From: Catonia carolina
Lineage: Eukaryota > Arthropoda > Insecta > Hemiptera > Achilidae
Length of the DNA: 64,000 nucleotides
Reading direction: 5' to 3'
NCBI GenBank assembly: GCA_035578175.1
Contig: JAQMRL010000003.1
Location: 81,355,969-81,419,968, forward strand
In this document: positions 24,800-36,934 of the stretch, in pieces
How positions within the stretch are numbered: position 1 is the first letter of the stretch
How the letters are laid out: every line of letters starts with the position of its first letter
Position numbers and translations under genes: made by a program
The notes under the pieces: generated by a model
Databases searched by the model: none
The model's input: only the letters and a program-made list of their open reading frames with translations
What the model was told of the DNA's origin: nothing

Positions 24800-26980
24800 T
24801 TTATTTTTTTTAGATTGTACGTGAGATTTCAATTTTAAATGTTTACCAAGATGTTTATTAAAATGTTTACTAAGACATATTACATATATAATTAGCATAA
24901 CTATATTATACATATCTGGAAAATTCGTGTGCTTTTCAAAGCATTATTTCTTTTTAACGTGAGTATTAATTGAGTGATTTTTCCCATTTGTATTCATCCT
25001 CTACTGATGTCAGTCGTGTATTAAGTTGAGATAAAAATATAGTAATTTTATTAATTTATTACTTGCAAATCCTATACTGATAAAATATATACTGTATAAT
25101 GAAAAAAATAGTATTTTTTCTAATGGTAAAATTAAATAAACAATTTTTTGTCGATAAAAATTTAGTAGCAGATTGTTAATAAATCAATAAATACATTTTT
25201 TTCATTTAACAGTTACATAAACAAAAAATAAAAGAAACATATTACATAAATTACAGTCATTATTAAAGTAATTCATATTTACATAGATTGACAATTTTAT
25301 GGGACAGTCATGTTATAGAGTATGTATAGAGTATCGATGAGTGGTTTGCGTTAGGGCAGAAGTCTTGTAAGCTTAAAATTAAAGTTAGTGAACCAGTTAA
25401 GGATTTGGAGGAGTTAACATCCGGTGGATCTGTTGTCTATCTTGGTTAAGTAACCACAGATTGACTGCCTTTTTAAACTTTATGATATTTGGCAGATTTC
25501 TGATATCAATAGTCATAAGATTTAAAATTTTAGGAGCTAAAGAGCTAAATAACTTGATTGACTTTGGTTTAATTTGGTGGAAGCTCTGTGGAATGGAACC
25601 GAGTGAATGTTTTGGGAATAAAAATGAGGTTCTTGAGGAGAAGATGTTTTAATTGTCAAATGCCTGTGTAATACTTTTTCTTACACAGGAATAAAATTTT
25701 CTTTGGTGAAATTAAGGAACTTCATGGAAAAGTCTATAATTCTATAACGGAACAGTTGTTGATAAAATTTAAATATAGGTATTTTTAATACCTGATGATG
25801 GAAGAAATCCATCCATGATCTCCATGTTCTTCCCAACGGCCTCGATCCTACAGGATGATATTCTTCAGCCATTCTTGTTATTCTGGGACGACTACTGTAT
25901 TAAATATTAAGTTCGTCTAACGATTTTATTCATATTTATGGAAAAATGTTTTGATGTTATATTGTGTAAAATTAGCAAAATTTTCTAATATTTAAAAATT
26001 AAATCATTGATTTTTTATAAGACATGCTTTAAAAATAGCAAATTAAATGTGTCAATAAACTTTTCCAATTGTGTTATGTAATACAAATCCTTGACAATCA
26101 AAAAATAAGTACACGTCATACAATCACTCACCCTCTAACTACATTTTTTGAAAAGGGGGTGAGGTTAAGGGACGATTTTTAAAAGCAACCCTCCTTTTCT
26201 AGTTCCAATAACACATCAACGTCCAGACATGATTCACCCCCTTTTAATCTCTCAAGAACCTAATCACCCTCAATAAGAGACTAGAATATGGCTTTAGGTC
26301 TTTGTCGACAGGAAATGCAATAACTATCCTATAATTTCTTCAGAATAACATGTGCATTACTAGAAAATGTTTTGTCAGTTATGAGTTCCTGAATTTGTTT
26401 ATACAATCAAAATAAAATATATTAAATAAACTGAAAAACAAAATCCGGTTTTTTTTTAAATGACAGACATTCTGCTATAGTATTTAATAAAGATTTTTAT
26501 AACTCTTAAGGTATGTTCTTAAAATATGACAGAATATTTTAAAATATTATCCCTCAAACGGTACCTTCTTACAATTCTAAAAAATATCATCCTTGAGATC
26601 GGAAGAGTCGTAATATCTCCCTTTCTCATTTACCAGATCTAAATAAATGATACCTTTAACTTCAATACGGCTAAAATTCAATTGTCAACTGCTAAACATT
26701 GTAAAAATATCTACATTTTTAAATAATTATTCAAATTTTATGTAAACACAGTTTAATAAAGAAAACGATCCCATAACAGATACAATAAGGGAGAAAAGGA
26801 TATTATTTCTTGGTCATCTTATCAGAACACCTAAAAACAGAATTTTAAACAAGATGATTAAAAAACTCTTTCCAATAGTAACTCTTTCCAGTGGTCATAA
26901 AAGACAAAAGAAAAACACAATTAGATTATAATCAAGAACACAACACCAAAATTTTATAGTAATGAATTTAGTAGACTAAT
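24800..26980. other. AT-rich DNA, possible old transposon
   Basis: The part at about 25270-25900 has less biased composition and small frames on both strands (25461-25652 +, 25681-25872 -), which could be an eroded LINE, but no diagnostic motif was found. The rest is plain AT-rich DNA. Confidence 0.35.
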
Positions 26981-26989
26981 AGTTTTTAC

Positions 26990-27600
26990 TCAAAATTCAG
27001 AGTTGAAATGATTATCACCTACGGAAAATCAGTAATTTACTTTAAACTAAGCTCTGTAGAAAGAAATGCTTAAAATAAAATGTGTAAGTTTTTTCATTTT
27101 TGACGACTTTAAATATATTTTTGCCACAATCTAATTAATTTTAATTTTATTAAGGCCACAATCTTAAAAAAATACAATAAAAGCACAGCCTCCTCAAGAA
27201 TTTAAGCAGACGTGTCGTTTTTACCCTATCTTGTAGAGAATTAAAGATATATAGTAAATGAGATGATTTTAAAAGAAATCGTTAAGAGCGATTTTTGAAA
27301 AAATCGCAAAAATGTGAAAAAATGTGAATCATGAACAAATTATTACTTCAGGTTGACCGATTGTTAATGAAAATGTTTGTGTGTTGGGGTTTCTCGAGGT
27401 ACCTAATATACGTTCCAAGTTTCAACTTCGTACGATATTCCGTTCTTGAGATATTTTTTCACATACACAAATTTTTTAGACACAAATGGCTAAAAACATG
27501 TTTTTGGGTTCAGAAGGCATGAAAACGTGTATTTCCGGTTAAAACGTAATTTCGAAAAATCGGCATGAAGCAATACTTTCCTACCCTATATATATTCATA
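26990..27600 (+). repeat. Repeat Q copy 3
   Basis: Shares with copy 1 the ACGGAAAATCAGTAATTTAC/TTAAACTAAGCTCTG start, CAGACGTGTCGTTTTTACCC, the GAGCGATTTTTGAAAAAATC inverted-repeat-like block, CAGGTTGACCGATTGTTAAT, TGAGATATTTTTTCACATAC, TAAAAACATGTTTTTGGGTT and GTATTTCCGGTTAAAACGTA. This is the longest and best copy and shows the repeat to be at least about 600 bp. The 63-codon frame at 27331-27522 is inside it and corresponds to similar accidental frames in copies 1 and 4. Confidence 0.75.
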
Positions 27601-27604
27601 AATG

Positions 27605-28305
27605 ACAAATAAAGTAAAAATATATAATAGAATTTTAGGCCTCAAGGTTGTGTTATTGGAATCTATATATATTTCATTGCTTAACATTAATAACGTTTTT
27701 CCATTTATTTTGCAGTAAAAGGTTTCCTTTGTTATACTATCGGAAAATCAGTGATAATTTATTCTGGATTAATATAAAATATCCCTAGGGGAATTAATGC
27801 AACTTTTGTATTAAAATATAATACACAATACAATTTTTACATGATTAGTTCACCTCGCTTTTTTATGAAATTTTATTAGGAAACATATATGTATATCTGT
27901 AATGCATAGTATCTTTAAAACTATTTTAGCTGTGTTGACAATATATTTTTGCAACGAATATGAAATAAAACAATGCGTCTCTAAACTAGGAATTCACAGA
28001 TCGCATTACAACTCTTTTGTATTTATTTCATACAGTTTTAAATCAATGATCACAGAAGTTCTGGTGTATACTGTATGTAATAATTATAGATAGATTGTAA
28101 TTTATAGCTAAAATAATAAAAAATTGTACTGTTTTAGTAATACGTTGTACACAAACATTTGTTTTAATTTTATTTGAGAAAAAGAAACTACAATTGGGAA
28201 CATTTTAAAACAACGAACAGTTATAATGTCAATAGATTTATTCAATTAACTTGTTATCACTTGTGTGAGGAAGTCACCCAGTGGAAGCACCTCAGAACGA
28301 TTCAC
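27605..28305. other. AT-rich DNA, nothing recognised
   Basis: Contains a 63-codon frame at 27902-28093 (+) with no recognisable content. Confidence 0.5.
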
Positions 28306-28309
28306 TGAA

Positions 28310-29060
28310 GTTCATTATTCCATTTCCTTTTTCAATCTCTGGATGGGCTGCCTGGAAAGTGAGGAGCGGACAGTGATTGAATTTGTAAATTTTATGTGAT
28401 AAGAGTAGTTTGCTATGAAAACGTCTGTACAGTTTTTTTTACTATTTCGTGTACCGTTCTGATGTTATGATTTTGTGTATTGTTTTGTTACTAACGTATG
28501 TTGGGCAGCCTGAAATGATTCGTTGAGTTCTATTCTGGAATACTTTTTTCCTAACGTGTGTACATTGCAATATGTTTAATTTAGAACAGTAAGCAACCCC
28601 ATGACCCAATGAGATGAATATGATATGTATGACGTGTAAATGAGGCGTAGTCTTGGACAGACTCAGGCCGACAATTCCTGAGAGAGTATGGTTAATTGAA
28701 ACCCAACCATTGAAGTACACCGGTAACCACTGTATTGTATTCAACTCCGTATAAAAGTAACTACCTTTACTATGATTGGAACCAGGAACCTTGGTCTCCG
28801 CAAATCAGCTGTTAAACAGCCGACTAGCGGCGACGACGTTACCCCTAGACCAACCCGGTGGGTTTGGAATATTTAAATAAGTTTTATGTTAGATTTTTTA
28901 GCTGATCCGTAGTTCACTGAACCGTAGGTCCAAATAGGACGAAGAATTAACTTGTAACAGTTTTATTTCTGAGTAATTGGGTGGAGAAATTTTTGGTAGG
29001 TCTAAATAAGACTGTAAGGGTGTTTTATTCACGCGTTAAATGATTTTCTTTTAAATCAGA
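28310..29060 (-). mobile_element. Jockey-clade LINE copy D, split by a SINE
   Basis: Upstream half (about 29060 to 28863 on the minus strand) reads KRKSFNA, IKHPYSLI, YKLILRPIWTYGSVNYGSAK and KSNIKLI. After a 320-bp insertion the frame resumes as KVFQNRTQRIISGCPTYVSN, KTIHKIITSER, with a weak PIQRLKK near 28320 (compare RRLKRRW in copies C and G). The two halves join exactly in the FQSKxxRxI block of other copies, so the interruption is an insertion, not a gap in homology. Stops in both halves show decay. Confidence 0.8.
28543..28862 (-). mobile_element. SINE-B copy 1, nested in Jockey copy D
   Basis: The minus strand starts CCCACCGGGTTGGTC with a perfect A box TGGTCTAGGGG and a B-box-like GGTTCCAATC about 60 nt later, then a ~230-bp body shared with 38816-39140. 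Flanks are T(C/T)TGGAATA at 28534-28542 and 28863-28871, a 9-bp target-site duplication with one mismatch derived from the Jockey sequence. The minus-strand frame at 28442-28744 runs from the SINE into Jockey and is accidental. Confidence 0.9.
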
Positions 29061-29069
29061 TAAGACAGC

Positions 29070-29540
29070 ACTCTTGAAAAAATAAAATTTTTTTACCACA
29101 CGAGTACAGATCCCCAAGAATTACAGTAGACTTCCCCTATCTGAGCACAAAAATGTAGTCTAGTAAATGAAGCGATTTTTAAAAAATTTGTTGGCCTAGA
29201 TGCCGTTTTAGAAAAATATCAAAAAGGTGAAAAATGTCACGAATAAACTACCTACTACTTCCGGTTGACCGATTTTCATGAAAATTGTTTCGTGTTGGGT
29301 CCTTTCATGGTACCTAATTTAAGTTCCAAGTTTAAACTTTGTACGATATTCCGTCATTGAGATATTTAGACACATATAGATATCTAGACATTATTCAGAC
29401 ACACACACAAATCGGTAAAAACATGTTTTTTCGGGTTCAGAGGGGTTTGAAAACGTGTATTTCCGATGAAAACTCAGTTTCTAAAAGTAAACATGAAAAC
29501 AATAATTCCTTTCGTATATATATAATTATAATCATATAGG
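29070..29540 (+). repeat. Repeat Q copy 4
   Basis: Matches copy 3 through AAATGAAGCGATTTTT, the ACTTCCGGTTGACCGATTTT block, GGTACCTAAT, GTACGATATTCCGT, TGAGATATTT, GGTAAAAACATGTTTTTTCG and AAACGTGTATTTCCGATGAA. A short CACACACA stretch near 29400 is private to this copy. The first ~200 bp of the repeat are missing. It starts directly beside Jockey copy D. Confidence 0.75.
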
Positions 29541-29544
29541 ACGA

Positions 29545-32490
29545 GACAGTAAAAATTCTTAATCATTGTAATTATGTGTCAATTAGAGTTACATTTAATT
29601 AGAATATTTATTGTGTTCTTTGAGGTTTAAGGCGAATCGTCATTCACCACAGGTGAGATTTAAAGATAATTGCAACTAATTAAATGTATTCGTATCGTAT
29701 TGAACAAACCCAACGCTATAATTAGTTATAATGTACGAAAGATTGCCTTTATATTATATTTTGTATTCAAAGAAGAAAATTTGTGCTTTTTGTTGTCAAT
29801 ACATGACTTATTAAATTAACTGTTGTAAGAAACTTGGTATTGACGCGAAAAATTATTTTAATAAATGCTGCAACGCTTTAATTTTATATTATTCTATTGT
29901 GCTGTTTCTCGGAAAAATTATTATAGTTTAATAATTATATACTACTTATCTAACAGATTACAAATATGAATTATATTTGTAGTTTTAGGTATTCTATAAA
30001 CTAAGAAACTTTATGTAAAGTGATGTGTTATGGTATACAAATATAAAATTCACTGCAAATTAAATTACTTTTTTTTTAATTTAAAGACAATGAAACGAAA
30101 GCAAAGATTTATTAGAAATCTGACGTAATAATGCACACTGCAATAAATTTAGAAAATTACTCGTTTGTAAATTCTGCTATGAAAAAGCCTGTTGTACAGC
30201 CTTATAAAAACTTGCACGCACCTGTCACTTCCTTTTTTTGCTTGACACATTCTACTGTAAACTTTCTTCTTATTGCTTATTATTTGTAACTTCGTTCCTC
30301 GTTAGAAATGAAAGCACATTCTAATATTTAAGAAGTAGACTTCTGTTTTATGTTAATTTATTTATAACATGAAGTTACATGTCTGCGGAAAATAATAGAT
30401 ATGAATCCTTTAATCATATTAGTTGTTTATATAGAATAATTTAGGTAATCCAGATACCGTGTAGCCCAAAATACTGGGTAATCCGAAATCGAAATGAGAA
30501 AACATAAAAAATAAATAATATGCATTATGCTAAATTATCAAACTTGTCATAATAAATACAGTTCTTCTGTTTGTCGTATCATATAAGTTATCGTATGACA
30601 ATTTTGCCACTGTATCTCTATATCTCTAGGACATTACGGTCAAAAAATTACAGATTTAATAAAATATTTTGTAAATAAACAGACTAAATGAATCCCGAAC
30701 AAAACAATATCTTGCTAAAAACAATCTATTGAAAAAACATTACAATGAGATTTTTTTGAATATAATAATTAGGTACCTAATATTTTAGTTTTTATCAGAT
30801 TTCTTACAACAAAAATTCAATTATTTTTGTCAGTACTCTTCAACATCTTCAAAGCTTAATGTTAAACTGTTCAGTTGTTGTTTAATCTTCACGAAGTTAA
30901 ACATTCAATTAAAAATGTATTTAATAAATCTAATTCTTCAATTAAACTTTTAAATTAATAACACTTAATAGAACATGTATAGTGTTAACATTCAAAAATT
31001 GTTATTAAACAATAGAGGCTAAGCAAAGAATGATTGATTCTTTTCTATTATATATCAAGCTTGAATGAACTATTAAAAATTCATATGTTAAACTATTTAA
31101 ACTTTTTTATTATTGTTATTTAAAATCTACTGTAGTAGAATAATGAAGTGATGAAAATTTTATTGTAATATTTTAAAAGGTTTTTTTGTTTAATGTATTG
31201 TTAGTAAGTTGAAAAGGGCGAGAAGAGTATAGTATGGTCACTTGAGATTTTATTGTTTTCAAAATTGAACACTTGAGATTTTTAGCAAAGTGGATAAGAA
31301 GTATATAAATGTTATAAGGTCCGGCAATAATAACAATCAGGAAAGGTCATTAAAGATCTTTTATATTATATGAACCATATGGTATATCTCTGCGGGAATA
31401 CTAGTTCACCTGGATATATAAATATAATATTTTATATATTTCTTTAATCATTTTTTCTTATACTTTTAGATGTTTCAAGTGGCCAAAAGTAAAAATTGGC
31501 TCACCTGCTTTATATTATTAAACCTAAAGTAACTCGTGTATCTTGTTTAAGACTATAATATGCTCGGTTTTGTACATTAAACCCTCAATTTACGTTGAAA
31601 AGATTTTTGAGTTTGTGAAGACAGATGTGACCGCCTCCTTTAACTAGTAAATAAAATAACAATGAGCACACTCCTCAGTCGGTATTCGATAAAACATCAC
31701 TTCCGCTAATGTATCTTCCTTTATTTAAGTTAAGAATCTCTACTAGTTATACAGATAAAAAGAAAGTCGTATTCCATACATCCTGGACAACTAACACAAG
31801 TGGTATATCTGTGTGTGTGTAAAAACCCATACAACAATAGTGACACTTACGTATCTATTGAATCGTGTAATCGAGAAGGAAATATATCTAAAATGTTACT
31901 ACCTTTTACATTTATTTGTTGTATTATTAAAAACTGTTTCACTAGTTAACAAAAATACACAATAAGCGTTCCGACTGAGACAAGATGTATCACGCCCGTC
32001 TCGTAAATCTCAAGAACAAACCACGGACCTGAGCTACACAAGTAAAGACAGTATCACCGTTTCCCTTTTACCACAATTCGTGGGCATACATATATAGTCT
32101 GCTTAGTAGTTTGTGACAAATTGCTAACATTTCTTACCTGACATCAGCTCATTCGTTTCTAATCCTCTTTCCTTTCCTCTTATTACAATAACTTCTCCTC
32201 TAAAATTACCGTGCCAACTTCACTTGCATGCGCCACAAAATCCTTCTTTTTGTTTGTTTGCTTGCTTAGGTTTCCTTCTTACTCTAAAATAAACGGTCCG
32301 GATACATTTTACAGTTACTATAATTTAGTACACACTGAGCCGCATCTAAAATTACAAAATGTGTGACTTACTGAACTATCTATAAACCTCTTAAATTTAT
32401 TTTATTATTCCCTTGTATAAATTAACTACTTGTTTGTAGTTTATTTGCTGTGTTACAAAATAAATATGTTTATCACAGAACACCCTCACC
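29545..32490. other. AT-rich DNA, nothing recognised
   Basis: About 2.9 kb with no open frame above 60 codons and no repeat shared within the window. Slightly less AT-rich at about 31960-32250. Confidence 0.55.
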
Positions 32491-32493
32491 GAT

Positions 32494-32884
32494 TGTTGTC
32501 GTCTAGGTCATCAGCTGAATGGCTGGTTTGAACCTCTAAACTAAGTAAAACTGGGAGTTATGTAATTTACTTTACCTTCCTCACTCAGTAGAAAAGTATG
32601 CTTATCAGCATGCAAGGCTCTCTGAAAAGCATATACTTTCCATCCTGCAAATCACACCTCCACTTTATTCACCGCAAGGTCTGGTTGTATAATGGCATTC
32701 ATTACTTTTAGAGGAGATAACTGTGACGTTATAGTGTCTTTTACACCTCTACCTCTTCTGTTCTTAAATGCTTCAGTTCTATAATTGGCTGACCATGTGA
32801 CAAGAAACAACTATTTTTTTGTAGCCCTGGAATTATCAGATCGAGTGCAAATAAATTAACACTCCACCTGGCTGTAATGGGGAT
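32494..32884 (-). mobile_element. SINE-A copy 2
   Basis: Minus-strand copy running from CCATTACAGCCAGGTGGAGT at the right end to the ATTCAGCTGATGACCTA/GACGACAAC tail at the left. All diagnostic blocks are present, but it differs from copies 3 to 5 at many positions, so it is of intermediate age. No convincing target-site duplication. Confidence 0.85.
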
Positions 32885-32889
32885 ATTTA

Positions 32890-34515
32890 ATGGTTATGAA
32901 TGCCTGAAGAAGAAAAAACAAAATATTAATTAAAAATACTTACTTTGTATTAAACAATTTATGTAACACGAACGAAGTCGTTAAGATATTTAAGTTTTTT
33001 CCACTAATTATTTAAGTTTTACTTTTTTATTAGGTATTTAACAGTTACCGGTTTAATAAAAGTTAAATGGATATGTAACAGATGGTTGTTTAAAGATTAC
33101 AAATGGTCTATGAATACTTTTTCGCTTAGAAGGAGTAATAATTTAGAAAAGACGGAAATTAAATGGCGAAATGTAATAAGTTAAGAAAAAGAAACAGTTA
33201 AAAACTTGACAGGTAATATAATATAAAAGACTCCGTGAAACTATAGTAGGGTTGTAAAAATATAACTAGAAGTCGTTTTTAAGAGATGAGATGTAAAAAT
33301 CGTTCTTTTATTTTCCGAATGCTAGGATAATAACCTTTGTATCATTATTTGACAAACTATTATCGCATAAACATATGTTTGATGTCAGTAAATTATGCAC
33401 TATTATTTCTGTTATTATTAGTGTAGTGTACATCAATTCCTGCACAAAGGTTAGTTTTTAATAAAATGTCGAGTGGCACGCTTCACTCATCATGATATTT
33501 CATAACGGTCTGTTACGGATGTTAATTCCACGCGTGTGGTGGTGTTGCGGCATCGTCTTTAGGGTGAGTTATGGGGTGCTGCGCCCCCGCTCGCTACACG
33601 TCTGTTCTTTTCCTTCGATATATATATCGAATTTGCGGCCCGCATTAATTTCCTTTTTCTTCAAAGGTCAAACTAATACGCTTAGTCACGATAGGTACCT
33701 TCCAAACTACCTTTCTTTCGTACCGCCTACCAAGTTATATCTTACCCTTGCAGAAAATGATTGCATCTTTTTCTATTTCGTTCAACATTTAATTAAAGGT
33801 AGACTATATAATCAGAGAATGTTATAACAGGAACGAATCTACTACCACTATTTTGTGGTAATGACTTTTGTTACTTATTTGATTGTTTTGTAACATTAAC
33901 GAACCCTTAATTAAAGTTTAGCATCCAAATTGTAAAACAATCTTCTTTTAAAGAAGATTTTACAGTACAATTTTAACAGAAAAGTACCTAGTAATTGCAT
34001 ACATGCCTATTCTTAGCTTCATTGGAAAACTAGTTTAAATAACCGAATTTAATACTTCTCCCTCGTTCATATGACCCATTACCTCTTCTAAGCGTTACTT
34101 AAGAATAATAATCCCGATTTCTAAAATTACAGCTCTATTTTGAAAGGTATGAATGAAATAATTATTTTTCTATGGTATAAAAAGGGGGTATTTACCACCT
34201 TTTTACACTTTAGAAGCAAGTTATCGTAATTTAAATACCTAATAAATGTTTTCTGTTTCACTTACAACATAAATATACCGATGTTTTAAACTGTAACTTT
34301 CCAAAGACTAAAAGATATAATATATATTGCTTTAGGGTAGTCTCTCACTTTATACCCTTCAAGTATAAGTGGTTGAAATTAAAATGCTGTAGTTAGTTGG
34401 TTTAGCCCAAAGGAAAAACGTTTTCTGAAATTCAGCTTTTTCGGTGATCAGGAAGTTATAGAATTCTGTAAAGAGTGTTCTTTTTTATTTTACATTCGGC
34501 TGTTATGGATATTTA
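32890..34515. other. AT-rich DNA with G+C-rich patch at 33470-33740
   Basis: The patch includes CCACGCGTGTGG, CGCCCCCGCTCG and the palindrome CGATATATATATCG, and a 111-codon frame (33492-33827, +) without recognisable content. TTTAGGGTGAGTTATG inside it resembles a splice donor. It may be a regulatory region or untranslated exon, which I cannot show. Confidence 0.3.
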
Positions 34516-34519
34516 AAGT

Positions 34520-34612
34520 AAATGCAGACAGTAAATTAAATTTGGCCGGGAATCGAACCGGGACGTCTGATATGTGTTGCATTGAAAACTACAGCAATGG
34601 GTTGGTCAAACT
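34520..34612 (-). mobile_element. tRNA-like SINE head
   Basis: On the minus strand a perfect B box GGTTCGATTCC (34549-34559) follows a poor A-box region near CCCATTGCTGTAG. The head has a tRNA-like length, but the stems do not pair well, so it is more likely an old SINE related to SINE-D than a tRNA gene. Confidence 0.5.
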
Positions 34613-34614
34613 TT

Positions 34615-35030
34615 TGCATCAGTAAGGACATTCTCAACCCTATATAGCCTTACAGGTAATACACAAACTTAAATAAATTAATACAAATTTATTGAATTTT
34701 TTTAATAAAAGTATTTGATTAATTAATCACAATAACAAATTACTAAACTAATTATTTCAGAACTTCGTAAATTTTATTGGATGATTTATTTTTTACCTTT
34801 TTTTCTATTAGTATATATTTTTTAGCTATTTAAATCTGTTTAAGTTGTAACTACAACTTGCATAACTATAGTGAATATAATGGAAACATACATGAATTTA
34901 CTTAAAAACTAAACAACACCACTCATAGCAAAGACAGAGACGCAGATGGAGTAGAGACATGATTTGACTTTACAGTGACACATATGGAATAATTTTCGTA
35001 AATAACCTTAAATAAATAATGAATTTGAAA
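34615..35030. other. AT-rich DNA, nothing recognised
   Basis: Homopolymer-rich AT DNA without signal; 34905-34980 contains a short stretch similar in wording to Jockey 3' regions (GATGGAGTAGAGACATG), too short to call. Confidence 0.4.
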
Positions 35031-35045
35031 ATAAAAAGGTAATTT

Positions 35046-35439
35046 TTTTGACACTTTCAATTGATATTTAGTATCTGTTATTAAATTAATACAACAATTT
35101 CTAAATGTGAAGCTTATGTTCCAAAACTTGATTTACTTGAAGGAGCGTGCAGTCATCACCACAGTCCTACGTTGGCCAAAAAGATCTCTTTGCCAGAAGC
35201 GCTTCAAACGTCTGCGCTGAGTACCCAGTATCGCCCTAGTGTACATGTTTTGTATGAGAGGGTTGTCATGTAGCCTAATTTAAATTTGTCATGCATCGTC
35301 TTGTATAGTTGTTTCGCGACATCAATTACGTATGGGATTTGTAAGTCTTTGTGCAACATTGAGTTTGTGATGTAAAAGGGGCATTGCGTTATCGTTCGTA
35401 GAATCTTGTTTTGAATCGCTTGTATACGTTTCGTGTGTG
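35046..35439 (-). mobile_element. Jockey-clade LINE copy E with 12-bp TSD
   Basis: Direct copies of AAAAGGTAATTT at 35034-35045 and 35440-35451 bracket a ~394-bp insertion. The minus strand reads IQAIQNKILRTITQCPFYIT, NSMLHKDLQIPYVIDVAKQL, YKTMHDKFK, then after a frameshift NPLIQNMYTR and RRRLKRFWQRDLFG. This is the C-terminal end of a Jockey RT of a different subfamily from copy B. Frame is nearly intact, so insertion is moderately recent; strongly 5'-truncated. Confidence 0.9.
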
Positions 35440-35454
35440 AAAAGGTAATTTAAA

Positions 35455-36465
35455 AATAAATTTAAACGTAAACTTTAGAAAAAAGTTCTGTATTATTTCT
35501 ATAATTAGACGTTCCTGAAAAGGTTTCGTAAACTTAAGAGAAGTATAAATAAATAGAATATACTGTTTTTAATTTCGCGACTTTATTTATTTAATATAAA
35601 TATATCGATTAATTTCTATAGAAAACGGAGAAAGGAAAGAAGAATTCATTTTCAAAAGTTTACATAATTAAACCAATAATGCACTTTAATATTACTAGTA
35701 AATATTTGCAAGCCTTGTAGAAAGTATAGGCCTAATATAAATTCATATATATATTTTTTATTTATCTCTTAATAAAAGAAAAAAATAATGTAAGGATCAT
35801 TGATCAATATGAATCAACAAAGCACAATGATAAGGCACCCAAGAGTGAGAGGGAAACCAAAAGTGTGCGGGTATTGACTTGAGGTAAGCTTGCAGAAGTA
35901 CAAGTAAACCTGGTGGAACAGCTGCCTATTCAACTCGGGTTAACTGCTTACTGTAGTTACAATGGTCTTGTGATAAACATATCGCAGCTGTTTCAACCCT
36001 TCTCGGTTCTTGACCCTTCACAAACAACCCCTTCACCTTTATTATTTTTCTTCAAATGATCCGAATACATCTGTAAGAATCATGTGGTCTTCGCACCTAC
36101 AAATGCTTGAAAATGGTCTTGAGGATGTGACAAACAAAAATGTGACAGTTGTTTCTATAATCTTACCACCTTATTTTTCCTTAAGAAACCCTTCTTTGGG
36201 TTCAATATATTATGAACCTCGAATTTGGCAATAACCCATTCAATCGTCTTTTGATTTCTCTTTTTCTCAAAACATTTTATATAAAAGAAAAAAAGCATCT
36301 GTATAAGTTTTAAGAACACCGGTTTCCGTTTTATCAAAACAAAGTATATATTATTATTGTATATTGAAAAATATATACCAGAATCAATGGATACATTGTT
36401 GATCGAAAATATTGCTATTTGAATAATATACATTTATGAAAGATCAATCATGTATCATACGAAGT
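35455..36465. other. AT-rich DNA, nothing recognised
   Basis: Opposed frames at 36010-36234 (+) and 36155-36433 (-) have no recognisable domain. No shared repeat was seen. Confidence 0.4.
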
Positions 36466-36472
36466 AAGATGA

Positions 36473-36622
36473 AGTTTTAATAAGTATGTCGAGTGGGCTA
36501 AAGGAACCGATAAGCCGTTTCATAAAATATTATTGCTTATGCAGCTTTCAGATGAACCATTCCAACAAATTTTGACTTCCGAAAAACAGAAGAAAATAAG
36601 TGACTTTTGTGAAAAAATAAAG
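36473..36622 (+). CDS. Candidate internal exon, unrecognised
   Basis: An open frame follows an in-frame TGA at about 36470 and reads through YVEWAKGTDKPFHKILLLMQ and LSDEPFQQILTSEKQKKISD to FCEKIK, ending at AAG directly before GTTAGT, a good splice-donor sequence (36623-36628). Beyond it the frame continues 20 codons with AT-driven composition to TAA. The balanced amino-acid content, amphipathic helical look and donor make this the most exon-like stretch here. There is no clear pyrimidine tract and acceptor upstream, and I do not recognise the protein. It could also be an unfamiliar transposon fragment. Confidence 0.35.
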
Positions 36623-36871
36623 GTTAGTAAAAAGTGCGTAATTATAATTGAATTTGGTTACTACAAACTTAACAACTGTACATAATTTTATTTAACTTAC
36701 CTATGTTGTACTGTATTTACACAGTTTTTTATTAATTAATTTTTTTAATGTAATTTTTTTGTGGAAAAACAAGTAAGGTCAGCGTATGTATATTTATTAT
36801 TCAATCAGTTTATTCCAACATAAACAATTTACTCATTTTACACATGAATATTGCCTTTTAGACAAAAATTC

Positions 36872-36929
36872 GCGAATCCGAACTCTTCAATTGTCCGAAC
36901 AGTCGCAGTTTTATTAGTTCGGATTAGCG
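36872..36929. repeat. Imperfect inverted repeat
   Basis: GCGAATCCGAACT (36872-36884) is the near-complement of AGTTCGGATTAGCG (36916-36929), with a ~31-nt loop. TCCGAA/TTCGGA words are frequent at the ends of pogo-type DNA transposons, but no transposase follows, so only the inverted repeat itself is claimed. Confidence 0.5.
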
Positions 36930-36934
36930 AGATC

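Noticed and set aside
28442..28744. 100-codon minus-strand frame
   Set aside because: A chance fusion of SINE-B body and Jockey sequence across the insertion point.
33492..33827. 111-codon frame with a donor-like GGGTGAGT
   Set aside because: No domain, no acceptor and no repeat of the pattern; the G+C patch alone does not support a gene.
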